DNA from: Burkholderiaceae bacterium
GTDB lineage: Bacteria; Pseudomonadota; Gammaproteobacteria; Burkholderiales; Burkholderiaceae_C
Direction: 5' to 3'
Assembly: GCA_030123545.1 (NCBI GenBank)
Contig: CP126124.1
Span: 992,001 to 1,056,000 of the forward strand
DNA length: 64,000 nt
Shown here: positions 45,001 through 52,812 of the stretch, piece after piece
How positions within the stretch are numbered: the first letter of the stretch is position 1
Layout of the letters: every line of letters starts with the position of its first letter
Translations under genes and position numbers: made by a program
The notes under the pieces: model-generated
What the model saw: the letters and a program-made list of their open reading frames with translations, nothing else
Told to the model about the DNA's origin: nothing
The model's database searches: none

Positions 45001-47841
45001 TCAGTCAAGGTAATCGGGTCGCTGCGGATCGGCATCCCTTTGTTCAACGTTTTCCTCAACGAAGCCGACGAACGGTCGCGGCAACTCGCCACGGAAGCGG
45101 CCGAATGGGCGATCGAGTCGCATCGACCGCTCCCCGATGCACCGATTGCGCTGGCCCATTCGCTGGCCGGCAGTTCTGCGACGGTCGGCTTTCACGCGCT
45201 CTCGGAACTGGCGCGCAGTCTGGAGCAGGCCATGCTCCATGTGCAATGGCAAGGCCATGGCACGCCAGCGCAAGGCAGGGTGTTCAACGAGGCCGCGGAA
45301 GACGTGCGGCGTCTGCTGCACCAGTTCGCCGCGGGCTTTCTGAAGGAACCCGACAAGGACGTGATGCTCGCGCTGCACGACGTGCTGGCCGCGCAGCCGT
45401 CGCGGCCGGCGCCACTGCAGTCGGCGACGGCGGCCGTCAGCAACGTCACGCCGCTGGCGCGTCCGCGTGCGCCGACCGCCGGCATCGCATCGGCACGCGC
45501 AGCCGCTGCGGAAAAGCTCGACGACATCGACGCGGTCGATGCCGTCGATCCGGATCTGTTCCCGACCTTCGAGGACGAAGCGAACGAACTGCTGCCGCAG
45601 CTCGGCGGCGCGCTGCGGCAGTGGTCGGCGCGTCCGGCGAACGCCGGCGCGCGTGTCGAAATGCTGCGCGCGCTGCACACGCTCAAGGGTAGCGCGCGGC
45701 TCGCCGGTGCGATGCGGCTGGGCGAGATGGCGCATCGGATGGAGTCAGAGGTCGAGCAGCTGGCGCCGGCCGCTGGTCTTCCGTCCTCGCAGCTGGAGCC
45801 GCTGCTGGTGCGGTTCGACGCAATGCAGGCGGCATTCGACCAGCTGCGCCAGCATCACGCAGCAAGCGAATCGGCTGCGGCGTCGCACCTGCCTGCAGCC
45901 ACGTCCCTGGACAAGACCCTTCCGGATGAAGCAGCCGGTGCTCGCGCGTCGACCATTGCTCCGGCCGCAGTGATCGTACCGGCGCCACAACGCCAGTCGA
46001 ACAACCCGGTGGTGCGGGTGCGCTCGCAGCTGCTGGACCGGCTGCTGAACCAGGCCGGCGAGGTGATGATCGTGCGCTCGCGGCTGGAATCCGACATCGG
46101 GCAGCTGCGCGGCGCATTGACCGAGCTCACCGGCAACCTGGAGCGGCTGCGCCGCCAACTGCGCGACCTCGAACTGCAGGCCGACAGCCAGATGCAGTCG
46201 CGCCTGGCGCAGGCCAAGGAGTCGCAACAGCAGTTCGATCCGCTCGAGTTCGACCGTTTCACCCGTGTGCAGGAGCTCACGCGGATGATGGCCGAATCGG
46301 TGAACGACGTGGCGACCGTGCAGCGCAGTCTGCAGCGTGCGGTCGAGGCGGCGGAAGACAACCTGAACGCCCAGGCGCATCAGACGCGCGAGATGCAGCG
46401 TGATCTGCTGCGCACCCGGATGGTCGAGTTCGACGGCGCGTCGGACCGCCTGTACCGTGTGCTGCGCCAGGCCGCGAAAGAAGCCGGCCGTCAGGTCAAG
46501 CTCGACATTGTTGGCGGCGCTATCGAAATGGACCGCGGTGTGCTCGAGCGCATGCTGCCGGCCTTCGAGCATCTGCTGCGCAATGCGGCGGTGCACGGCA
46601 TCGAGGACGCCGCGGCACGCACGGCCCAAGGCAAGAACCCGACCGGCACGGTCACCATCACGCTGCACCATGCCGGCAACGACGTGTCGGTCGAATTCCG
46701 CGACGACGGCGCCGGCCTCGACCTGGATCGCATCCGCGCCAAGGCGCGCGCGCTGGGGCTTGCATCGGACGGGCAGCCGTTGTCGGACGCGCAAGCCATC
46801 GACCTCGTGTTCACGCCCGGCTTTTCCACGGCGGCGCAGGTCAGCGAGCTGGCCGGACGCGGCATCGGCATGGACGTGGTTCGTGCCGAGGTTGCGGCGG
46901 TCGGCGGACGCATCGAGACCTCGACCCAGGCGGGCCAGGGCACCTGCTTCAAGCTGGTGTTGCCGCTCACGACCGCGGTCACCCAGGTTGTGATGCTGCG
47001 CGCCGACGACCGCTTGTTCGGCGTGCCGTCGAGCGTGGTCGAGATGGTGCGGCGCGTTCCGGTGTCCGAGCTGGAGCAGGCGTATGGTCGCGGCAGCTTC
47101 GACCACGGCGGTGATCCGGTGCCGCTGTTCTGGGCGGGTGCGCTGCTGCAAAGTTCGGGTGGCAGCAGCGCGGTCCAGGGCAAGACCGCCTCGGTGGTGG
47201 TGCTGCAAAGCGCCGGCCAGCGCGTGGCCCTGCATGTGGACGAGGTGCTGGGCAACCAGGAAGTGGTGGTGAAGAACCTCGGGCCGCAGCTGTCGCGCCT
47301 GCCGGGCCTGGCCGGGATGACGGTGCTTGCCTCCGGCGCGGCAGTGCTGATCTACAACCCGGTCGCGCTGGCTGCGGTCTATGGCGAACAGGCGCTGCGG
47401 CTGAGTGCCGAGCGCAGGCCGCCGCCCAAGAGCGCGGAGCCGACGGCCGTCGCACCAATGGAAACCCCGCTGGTGCTGGTCGTGGACGACTCGGTCACCG
47501 TGCGTCGCGTCACGCAGCGGCTGTTGCAGCGCGAAGGCTACCGGGTCGCGCTCGCGGTCGATGGCCTGCAGGCGCTGCAGCGGCTCGCCGAGGAGCGCCC
47601 GGCCGTGGTGCTGGCGGACATCGAGATGCCGCGGATGGACGGGTTCGATCTGGTGCGCAACATCCGGGCCGATCAGCAACTGCGCGATCTGCCGGTCATC
47701 ATGATCACCTCGCGCATCGCCGAAAAGCACAAGGAGCTGGCGCGCCAGCTCGGCGTGAATCACTACCTGGGCAAGCCGTATTCCGAAGAAGAGCTGCTGA
47801 GCCTGGTGCGGCATTATTCGGCCGCGGAAATCGAAGCCTGA
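42073..47841 (+). CDS. chpA: Hybrid chemosensory histidine kinase ChpA/PilL
   Basis: 1922 residues. In order: N-terminal FimV/Hpt-like helical region; Hpt domains with phospho-His741 (HTLKGSSRM), His1029 (HSLAGSSAT) and His1202 (HTLKGSARL); dimerisation helices (~1310-1460); CheA HATPase with Asn1504 (HLLRNAAVHG), DDGAGLD and GRGIGMDVV; CheW-like domain; and a C-terminal receiver with Asp1849 in LADIEMPRMDG. It autophosphorylates and feeds PilG and PilH. Three clear Hpt sites are fewer than in P. aeruginosa ChpA, which has more. No methyltransferase (PilK) or methylesterase (ChpB) gene follows here. Confidence 0.95.
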   Translation: MDQNQASLVTLDITDPAVTDSAGRDLGPLAWVLEEIRKSLDHATKSLKRFAREVEAARGSNVADVDTSQLRIARQQLHQSAGAMEMVDLGAPARMLHAMEAVVQRYFQHPEQCNEDAVVKVERGGFALIEYLQAVLARRLVSSVALFPQYRDVQMLAGADRIHPADLWSMHWQWIDPALDLAPPPRGYDAQARNELDEAVLKIMKNGDAGAAAHLSDLCLGFAAAQTVLQPAAFWKICAAYFEALASRSIAIDVYVKRATSRVLLQCSTLARGDQDVSERLAQDLLFFCAQARPPQNPARSALAAVRRVYALARFAPVDYEARQFGLHDPALLLQARKRIEAAKESWSALSGGDRGKLRNVADQFHLVGESLLKLHPVSEPLAQALAGAADAVARSGRPPVTGLAMEVATAILYLEAAFEDMDLGERELGARTHQLATRIERVRGGSEPEPLELWMEELYRRVSDRHTMGTVVGELRTAMSELERTLDQYFRNPRENKVLRDAPGQFAQMRGVLSVLGLEQAAQAVLHMRDTVEQLLLRKVDAAEARDAGTFEKLGNNLGALGFLIDMLNYQPALAKKLFVYDEAAGELRPVMGRSAPAAESAAVPSSDQLISQELRSVVGDGVPDVTDTTLPARLDTLAARAALAEQPGLAQSAREAAAALSAQDSGAAADAMAHLAAAAAAPVEQAPPAPEPIVEEDDLQGIFLEEAREVMQSGEEAVAALGIDGRDLDQLTTLRRAFHTLKGSSRMVGLGEFGEAAWAMEQLLNTRLADQTPADEALCALSRDMLGGFGQWVQAIADHRDGNWRAASFVAAADAMRTDNRRLPLVLPDGETAGSAPEATSPAAQPPEPAPGGQPAGSEAFHTDTAPSRIDLPHIVVPEAEHLEAHTPQDSNSTPDWVLTRDASQASEPEPLPDLDLLLPAELFRETIPPMEPVESGTANHADVDPSSLLPAADMPPAPQEQADAGEGAPADSESVKVIGSLRIGIPLFNVFLNEADERSRQLATEAAEWAIESHRPLPDAPIALAHSLAGSSATVGFHALSELARSLEQAMLHVQWQGHGTPAQGRVFNEAAEDVRRLLHQFAAGFLKEPDKDVMLALHDVLAAQPSRPAPLQSATAAVSNVTPLARPRAPTAGIASARAAAAEKLDDIDAVDAVDPDLFPTFEDEANELLPQLGGALRQWSARPANAGARVEMLRALHTLKGSARLAGAMRLGEMAHRMESEVEQLAPAAGLPSSQLEPLLVRFDAMQAAFDQLRQHHAASESAAASHLPAATSLDKTLPDEAAGARASTIAPAAVIVPAPQRQSNNPVVRVRSQLLDRLLNQAGEVMIVRSRLESDIGQLRGALTELTGNLERLRRQLRDLELQADSQMQSRLAQAKESQQQFDPLEFDRFTRVQELTRMMAESVNDVATVQRSLQRAVEAAEDNLNAQAHQTREMQRDLLRTRMVEFDGASDRLYRVLRQAAKEAGRQVKLDIVGGAIEMDRGVLERMLPAFEHLLRNAAVHGIEDAAARTAQGKNPTGTVTITLHHAGNDVSVEFRDDGAGLDLDRIRAKARALGLASDGQPLSDAQAIDLVFTPGFSTAAQVSELAGRGIGMDVVRAEVAAVGGRIETSTQAGQGTCFKLVLPLTTAVTQVVMLRADDRLFGVPSSVVEMVRRVPVSELEQAYGRGSFDHGGDPVPLFWAGALLQSSGGSSAVQGKTASVVVLQSAGQRVALHVDEVLGNQEVVVKNLGPQLSRLPGLAGMTVLASGAAVLIYNPVALAAVYGEQALRLSAERRPPPKSAEPTAVAPMETPLVLVVDDSVTVRRVTQRLLQREGYRVALAVDGLQALQRLAEERPAVVLADIEMPRMDGFDLVRNIRADQQLRDLPVIMITSRIAEKHKELARQLGVNHYLGKPYSEEELLSLVRHYSAAEIEA

Positions 47842-47856
47842 TCGCGACAAAACCCG

Positions 47857-47895
47857 CTAGCCCATTGAGCTGTTAGCTACAATTAGTGTAGCGAA
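47857..47895. repeat. AT-rich dispersed repeat after chpA
   Basis: CCCATTGAGCTGTTAGCTAC and AATTAGTGTAGCG, with inverted GCTAC/GTAGC arms, in the 164-bp gap before algH. Related to the copies at 57434 and 61051. Confidence 0.6.
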
Positions 47896-48005
47896 TGGCG
47901 ACCAGTCCCAGACCGGATCGATGCCGCCGGGCGTGCCACGGCGCGACCTCCGGGCACAGCGTCCGCGGCAAGGCCTGAGCGCGCCGGCGGCGTAGAATCG
48001 GCGCC

Positions 48006-48614
48006 ATGTCCGCGCCCGCCCAGTCGATCAACCTGACGCATCATTTCCTGATCGCGATGCCGGGGCTGCGCGACGCGATTTTCACGAAGAGCGTGATCTA
48101 CCTGTGCGAGCACAGCGAGCGCGGCGCTTTGGGGCTGATCATCAACAAGCCGAGCGACATCAACCTCAAGAACCTGTTCGACAAGGTCGAATTGACGCTC
48201 CAACGCGACGACCTGGTCGCGTCGCCGGTATTCCAGGGCGGACCGGTCCAGACCGAGCGCGGCTTCGTGCTGCACGACCCGATGCCGCTCGGCGCCGACG
48301 CAAGCGGCGACGCGGGCGAAACCGCGTATGCGTCGACGCTGACGATCGCCGGCGGCCTGGAGATGACGACCTCGAAGGACGTGCTCGAAGCGTTGTCCAC
48401 CGGCGCCGGCCCGCGGCGGGTACTGGTGTCGCTCGGCTATTCGGCCTGGGGCGAAGGCCAGCTGGAGTCGGAGATCGCGGAGAACAGCTGGCTCACCGTC
48501 GGCGCCGACGTCGCGGTGATCTTCGACACGCCGGTCGAGCAGCGCTACGACCGTGCGCTCGCGCTGCTCGGCCTGCAGGCCTGGATGCTGTCGCCGCAGG
48601 CGGGGCATGCATGA
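48006..48614 (+). CDS. YqgE/AlgH family protein (DUF179)
   Basis: 202 residues with the conserved start LTHHFLIAMPGLRD, a RGALGLIINKP loop, FQGGPVQTERGFVLH, and the late GYSAWGEGQLESEIAENSWLT. The biochemical role is unclear; the family was first linked to alginate regulation. It overlaps ruvX by four bases (ATGA) and opens the algH-ruvX-pyrR-pyrB-pyrC' unit, an order that is widespread in beta- and gammaproteobacteria. Confidence 0.93.
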   Translation: MSAPAQSINLTHHFLIAMPGLRDAIFTKSVIYLCEHSERGALGLIINKPSDINLKNLFDKVELTLQRDDLVASPVFQGGPVQTERGFVLHDPMPLGADASGDAGETAYASTLTIAGGLEMTTSKDVLEALSTGAGPRRVLVSLGYSAWGEGQLESEIAENSWLTVGADVAVIFDTPVEQRYDRALALLGLQAWMLSPQAGHA

Positions 48615-49033
48615 GCAGCGCCGGACCGCCCCAGTTCGCGGTCGCTCCCGGTTTGCAGACCTTTCTGGCTTTCGATTTCGGCACCCGGCGCACCGGCGTC
48701 GCGGTCGGCAGCCGGCTTCTGGGGCAGGCCACCGCGCAGGCGACGATCCGGGCCGAAGGCTCGGAGCGGCTGCGCCGCGCGCGCGAGCGCATCACCGAAT
48801 GGCAGCCCGACGCGCTGGTGGTCGGCGTTCCGTTCCATCCCGACGGTGCACCGCACCAGAACACGGTGCGCGCGCGCCGGTTCGCGCGCCAACTGCACGC
48901 TGGCACCGGGCTGGCCGTGTTCGAGGTCGACGAGCGCTACAGCACGACCGAGGCGCTGAGTGCCGGCGCAACCGACCCCGACGCTGCTGCCGCCTGCATC
49001 ATCCTCGAGCAATTCTTGAGGAATATCGGATGA
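48611..49033 (+). CDS. ruvX: Holliday junction resolvase RuvX/YqgF
   Basis: 140 residues of the RNase H fold: FLAFDFGTRRTGVAVG at the N-terminus carrying the first catalytic Asp, DALVVGVPFHPDG, VFEVDERYSTTEA with acidic residues, and DAAAACIILEQFL. It is implicated in pre-16S rRNA processing as well as recombination. Both ends overlap neighbours by four bases, so translation is coupled through the operon. Confidence 0.93.
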   Translation: MSSAGPPQFAVAPGLQTFLAFDFGTRRTGVAVGSRLLGQATAQATIRAEGSERLRRARERITEWQPDALVVGVPFHPDGAPHQNTVRARRFARQLHAGTGLAVFEVDERYSTTEALSAGATDPDAAAACIILEQFLRNIG

Positions 49034-49545
49034 GCGGCACCGAAGGCCTGCTGGAGCTCGACGCCGAGGCGCTGTACGCAGAGTTGCGGCGCAGGGTTCC
49101 GCCGTTGCGCGAAGGCGATGCGAAGCTGGTCGGGATCGCATCCGGCGGCGCGTGGCTGGCCGAGCGGCTGCAGCAGGAACTGGGCCTCGCCGGCGAGGCC
49201 GGCATCATTTCGTCGTCGCTGCATCGCGACGACTTCGCGCAGCGCGGCCTGTCCGGCAGTTCGGAGCCGACGCGGCTGCCGTTCGACGTGAACGGCGCCG
49301 ACATCCTGCTGCTCGACGACGTGCTCTACACCGGGCGCACGATACGCGCGGCGCTGAACGAACTGTTCGACTACGGGCGGCCCGCGGCCGTGCGGCTCGC
49401 GGTGCTGGTCGATCGCGGCGGGCGCGAACTGCCGGTGCGGGCGGACTTCGCCGCGGCGCGGGTCGCGCTGCCGGCGGCGCAGCATCTGGCGCTGGCGCGC
49501 GACGCGGCCGGGCGATTCAGCTTCCGGGTCGAACGCAAGGCCTGA
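49030..49545 (+). CDS. pyrR: Bifunctional pyr operon regulator/uracil phosphoribosyltransferase PyrR
   Basis: 171 residues with the PRPP-binding motif DILLLDDVLYTGRTIRAA and the N-terminal LVGIASGGAWLAERL. In Bacillus PyrR attenuates pyr mRNA; in proteobacteria such as this one it lies directly before pyrB. No obvious attenuator hairpin is visible in the short or overlapping gaps around it. It is followed by pyrB after two bases. Confidence 0.93.
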   Translation: MSGTEGLLELDAEALYAELRRRVPPLREGDAKLVGIASGGAWLAERLQQELGLAGEAGIISSSLHRDDFAQRGLSGSSEPTRLPFDVNGADILLLDDVLYTGRTIRAALNELFDYGRPAAVRLAVLVDRGGRELPVRADFAAARVALPAAQHLALARDAAGRFSFRVERKA

Positions 49546-49547
49546 CC

Positions 49548-50510
49548 ATGTCGGCGGCGCACAACCCCCAGCTGAACCGAAACGGCGAGCTGATTCATCT
49601 GCTGTCGCTCGAAGGCTTGCCGCGCGAGATCGTCACGCACATCCTCGACACGGCCGCGCAGTTCGCGAACGTCAGCGACCGCGAGGTCAAGAAGGTGCCG
49701 CTGCTGCGCGGCAAGAGCGTGTTCAACCTGTTCTTCGAGAACAGCACGCGCACGCGCACCACGTTCGAGATCGCGGCAACAAGGCTGTCGGCCGACGTGA
49801 TCAACCTCGACATCGGACGCAGCTCGACCGCCAAGGGCGAGTCGCTGCTCGACACGATCGCGAACCTGTCCGCGATGGCCGCCGACATCTTCGTGGTGCG
49901 GCACGGCGAGAGCGGCGCACCGTACCTGATCGCGCAGCATGTCGCGCCGCATGTGCACGTGATCAACGCCGGCGACGGGCGCCACGCGCACCCGACGCAG
50001 GCGCTGCTCGACATGTACACGATCCGCCACTACAAGCGCGACTTCGGCGGCCTGACGGTCGCGATCGTCGGCGACGTGTTGCATTCGCGTGTCGCGCGCT
50101 CCGACATCCACGCACTGACCACGCTCGGCTGCGGCGAGGTGCGCGTGGTCGGGCCCAAGACCCTGGTGCCGGCCGATCTGGCGGCGATGGGGGTGCGCGT
50201 GTGCCATTCGCTAGCGGAAGGCATCCGCGGCTGCGACGTGGTGATCATGCTGCGGCTGCAGAACGAACGCATGAGCGGCGCGCTGCTGCCGTCGAGCCAG
50301 GAGTATTTCAAGAGCTGGGGTCTGACGCCGGAGAAGCTCGGGATGGCCCGGCCCGACGCGATCGTGATGCATCCGGGGCCGATCAATCGCGGCGTCGAGA
50401 TCGACTCCGCAGTGGCCGACGGCAGCCAGAGCGTGATCCTGCCGCAGGTCACGTTCGGCATCGCGGTGCGCATGGCCGTGATGGGCATCGTCGCTGGGAA
50501 CGAGGCATGA
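49548..50510 (+). CDS. pyrB: Aspartate carbamoyltransferase catalytic subunit PyrB
   Basis: 320 residues with the carbamoyl-phosphate loop FFENSTRTRTTFEIA, the SSTAKGESLLDT 80s loop, HPTQALLDMYT and the aspartate-binding MLRLQNERM. It forms N-carbamoyl-L-aspartate. The stop overlaps the pyrC' start (ATGA). No PyrI regulatory subunit is present. In this class of ATCase the partner is the inactive dihydroorotase homologue encoded next. Confidence 0.96.
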   Translation: MSAAHNPQLNRNGELIHLLSLEGLPREIVTHILDTAAQFANVSDREVKKVPLLRGKSVFNLFFENSTRTRTTFEIAATRLSADVINLDIGRSSTAKGESLLDTIANLSAMAADIFVVRHGESGAPYLIAQHVAPHVHVINAGDGRHAHPTQALLDMYTIRHYKRDFGGLTVAIVGDVLHSRVARSDIHALTTLGCGEVRVVGPKTLVPADLAAMGVRVCHSLAEGIRGCDVVIMLRLQNERMSGALLPSSQEYFKSWGLTPEKLGMARPDAIVMHPGPINRGVEIDSAVADGSQSVILPQVTFGIAVRMAVMGIVAGNEA

Positions 50511-51808
50511 AGCTGCTGATCAAGAACGGGCGTGTGCTGGACCCGGCCTCGAACCTGGATGAAATCTGCGACATCGCCGTTGCCGCAGGCCGCATCATTG
50601 CTATCAAGAATATAGCGGATAGTTTCGTTCCGAGCCGCGTGCTGGACGCATCGGGCTGCATCGTCGCGCCGGGACTGGTCGATCTCGCGGTGCAGCTGCG
50701 CGAGCCGGGGCACGAGCACGAAGGCATGCTCGAGTCCGAAATGGCGGCAGCGGTCGCGGGTGGTGTCACCAGCCTGGTCTGCCCGCCCGACACCGATCCG
50801 GTGCTGGACGAACCCGGCCTGGTCGAAATGCTGAAGATGCGCGCGGAAAAGCTCCATCAGGCGCGCGTGTTCCCGCTCGGCGCATTGACGCGCGGCCTGG
50901 AGGGCCGCGTGCTGACCGAGATGCTCGAGCTGACCGAGGCCGGTTGCGTCGGCTTCGGCCAGGCCGACGCCGCGGTGCAGGACACCCAGGTGCTGCTGCG
51001 CGCGCTGCAATACGCGGCGACCTTCGGCTATGCGGTCTGGCTGCGGCCGCTGGACCTTTATCTGGGCAGCGGCGTTGCCGCCAGCGGGCCGTTGGCGATG
51101 CGCATGGGACTGCCCGGCGTTCCGGTGGCAGCCGAGACCATTGCGCTGCACACCGTCTTCGAACTGATGAAGGCCAGCGGCGCAAGGGTGCACCTGTGCC
51201 GGCTCTCCAGTGCGGACGGTGTGGCGCTGCTGCGCCAGGCGAAGGACGCGGGCTTGGCGGTCACCGCGGACGTCAGCATCAACTCGCTGCACCTGACCGA
51301 CGCGGACATCGGCTACTTCGATGCGCGGGCACGGTTGAATCCGCCGCTGCGCCAGCAGCGCGACCGCGATGCGCTGCGCGAAGCGCTGGTCGACGGCACG
51401 ATCGACGCGCTGGTGTCGGATCACACGCCGGTCGACGAGAACGCGAAGACGCGGCCGTTTGCCGAGGCCGAGCCCGGCGCCACCGGCGTCGAACTGCTGC
51501 TGAGCCTCGCGCTCAAGTGGCGCCGGGACAGTGGCGTGGGCCTGCCCCGCGCGCTCGCGGTGCTGACCGCCGGACCGGCGCGGGTGCTGGGCGCGGCGCT
51601 GGGCACGCTGCAGGCCAGCGTCGGGCGGATCGCCGCCGGCGGCGTGGCCGACCTGTGCATCTTCGACCCCGATGGCGAATGGATCGTGCAGCCGGACACG
51701 CTGCGCAGCCAGAGCAAGCACACGCCGTTCGACGGGCAGGCCTTGCCGGGGCGGGTGCGCTGCACCGTGGTCGGCGGACAGGTGGCGTTCGAACGCCCGA
51801 TGGAGTGA
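50507..51808 (+). CDS. Dihydroorotase-like protein PyrC' lacking the metal-binding HxH
   Basis: 433 residues of the amidohydrolase superfamily, class I dihydroorotase group (VAPGLVDLAVQLREPG near residue 60; HTPVDENAKTRPF). In active dihydroorotases the segment reads D-x-H-x-H-LREPG. Here both His are replaced (Asp-Leu-Ala-Val-Gln-Leu), and the later HxPH pattern is also changed (SDHTPV). It is therefore most likely the non-catalytic PyrC' subunit that holds the ATCase dodecamer together, as in Pseudomonas. A separate active pyrC would be needed elsewhere. Residues ~31-39 overlap an AT-rich repeat read in frame. Confidence 0.87.
   Translation: MKLLIKNGRVLDPASNLDEICDIAVAAGRIIAIKNIADSFVPSRVLDASGCIVAPGLVDLAVQLREPGHEHEGMLESEMAAAVAGGVTSLVCPPDTDPVLDEPGLVEMLKMRAEKLHQARVFPLGALTRGLEGRVLTEMLELTEAGCVGFGQADAAVQDTQVLLRALQYAATFGYAVWLRPLDLYLGSGVAASGPLAMRMGLPGVPVAAETIALHTVFELMKASGARVHLCRLSSADGVALLRQAKDAGLAVTADVSINSLHLTDADIGYFDARARLNPPLRQQRDRDALREALVDGTIDALVSDHTPVDENAKTRPFAEAEPGATGVELLLSLALKWRRDSGVGLPRALAVLTAGPARVLGAALGTLQASVGRIAAGGVADLCIFDPDGEWIVQPDTLRSQSKHTPFDGQALPGRVRCTVVGGQVAFERPME
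50597..50622. repeat. AT-rich repeat-like sequence inside pyrC'
   Basis: ATTGCTATCAAGAATATAGC, then GGATAG, matching the ATTGCTATTGAAATAATAGC core of the copy at 61051. Coding length is not obviously increased compared with the family, so it could be a replacement rather than an insertion, or a chance resemblance. Confidence 0.45.
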
Positions 51809-51824
51809 AGTTTTCGGGGGCGCC

Positions 51825-52637
51825 ATGACCGACGTAGCTTCCACTGATACCCCGCTTTCTCTAGCCGAGCTTTCGTCGGCGCTGGAGGCGATGCTCAAGC
51901 TTCGCGTGCCGCCGATCGGCATGAAGTTGTTCGAATCGATCGACGAGATGGCGTCGATTCCGAAGCTGCGCAGGCCGGGCGCCGTGCACACGCTCGACCA
52001 GGTCGTCGCGCAGGCGACGCGGCTCGGCTGGACGATGGGCATCACATCGGACGATCTGGTCGGCGATCAATGCCGCTTCGTCGTCGGGCTCGGTCAGGAC
52101 GACCCGGCCTGGCACACCGGCCAGCAGATGAAGGGGGTCTGGTTCGCGACCGTCGAGGACGCGACACGGCACCAGGCCGCGATGCATCGCGTGCCGCAGG
52201 GGCGCTATCGCGCGCTCGTCGTCGCGCCGCTGCGCAAGTGGTCCGGCAGCGCGGCCGACGCACTCGGCGTGCCCGACATCGCGCTCTTTTACGCAACGCC
52301 CGGCGCGATGATTTATTTCATCAACGGCCTGCAGTGGAAGAACTACCGCGCGTTTGAGTGGAGCGTCGTCGGCGAATCTTCGTGCGCGGACTCCTGGGGC
52401 CGCGCATTGAAGACCCGTGAGCCGAGCCTGTCGATCCCCTGTTTCGCCGAGCGCCGCTACGGCGGCGTGCTCGACGACGAGATGCTGATGGCGCTGACCG
52501 CGGCGGACATCGTGAAGGCGCTCGACGGCATGCAGGCGCTGGCGCGCAACGGGCTTCGCTATCCGTTCGCGAACTACGGCATCCAGGTCGATGTCCGGGC
52601 CGGCATGGCCGCCAGTTATCCAGGGTGCAATCCATAG
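51825..52637 (+). CDS. DUF169 domain-containing protein
   Basis: 270 residues. DUF169 segments include RVPPIGMKLFESIDEM, the CRFVVGLGQ cysteine region, WFATVEDA, and the ALFYATPGAMIYFINGLQW strand. The function is unknown; homologues are often beside transport or catabolic genes. It lies between the pyr unit (16 bp after pyrC') and the ABC transporter operon (175 bp before livK), and may belong with either. Confidence 0.85.
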   Translation: MTDVASTDTPLSLAELSSALEAMLKLRVPPIGMKLFESIDEMASIPKLRRPGAVHTLDQVVAQATRLGWTMGITSDDLVGDQCRFVVGLGQDDPAWHTGQQMKGVWFATVEDATRHQAAMHRVPQGRYRALVVAPLRKWSGSAADALGVPDIALFYATPGAMIYFINGLQWKNYRAFEWSVVGESSCADSWGRALKTREPSLSIPCFAERRYGGVLDDEMLMALTAADIVKALDGMQALARNGLRYPFANYGIQVDVRAGMAASYPGCNP

Positions 52638-52812
52638 GGAAGCGGTCGAGATTCCTGGACATGTCGCTATCGAAGATGTAGTGACCGAGTCGCTCGCTGC
52701 GCCGCCCGGGAAACCACCAAATTGCGCAGGGAACGCGGCGGGGTTAGGCTATCCGTTTCCAGATGTTGCAGGTGACGCGGCCCGCAGCATGCACAACAAA
52801 GAAAGGATGATC

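Noticed and set aside
45745..47850. A 701-codon open frame on the minus strand, and one of 586 codons at 42715-44475
   Set aside because: Both are antisense to chpA, whose Hpt, HATPase and receiver motifs leave no doubt about the coding strand.
50507..51808. Hydantoinase/dihydropyrimidinase instead of PyrC'
   Set aside because: The LREPG motif, the length and the coupling to pyrB indicate the dihydroorotase branch, and the missing metal ligands argue against any hydrolase activity.
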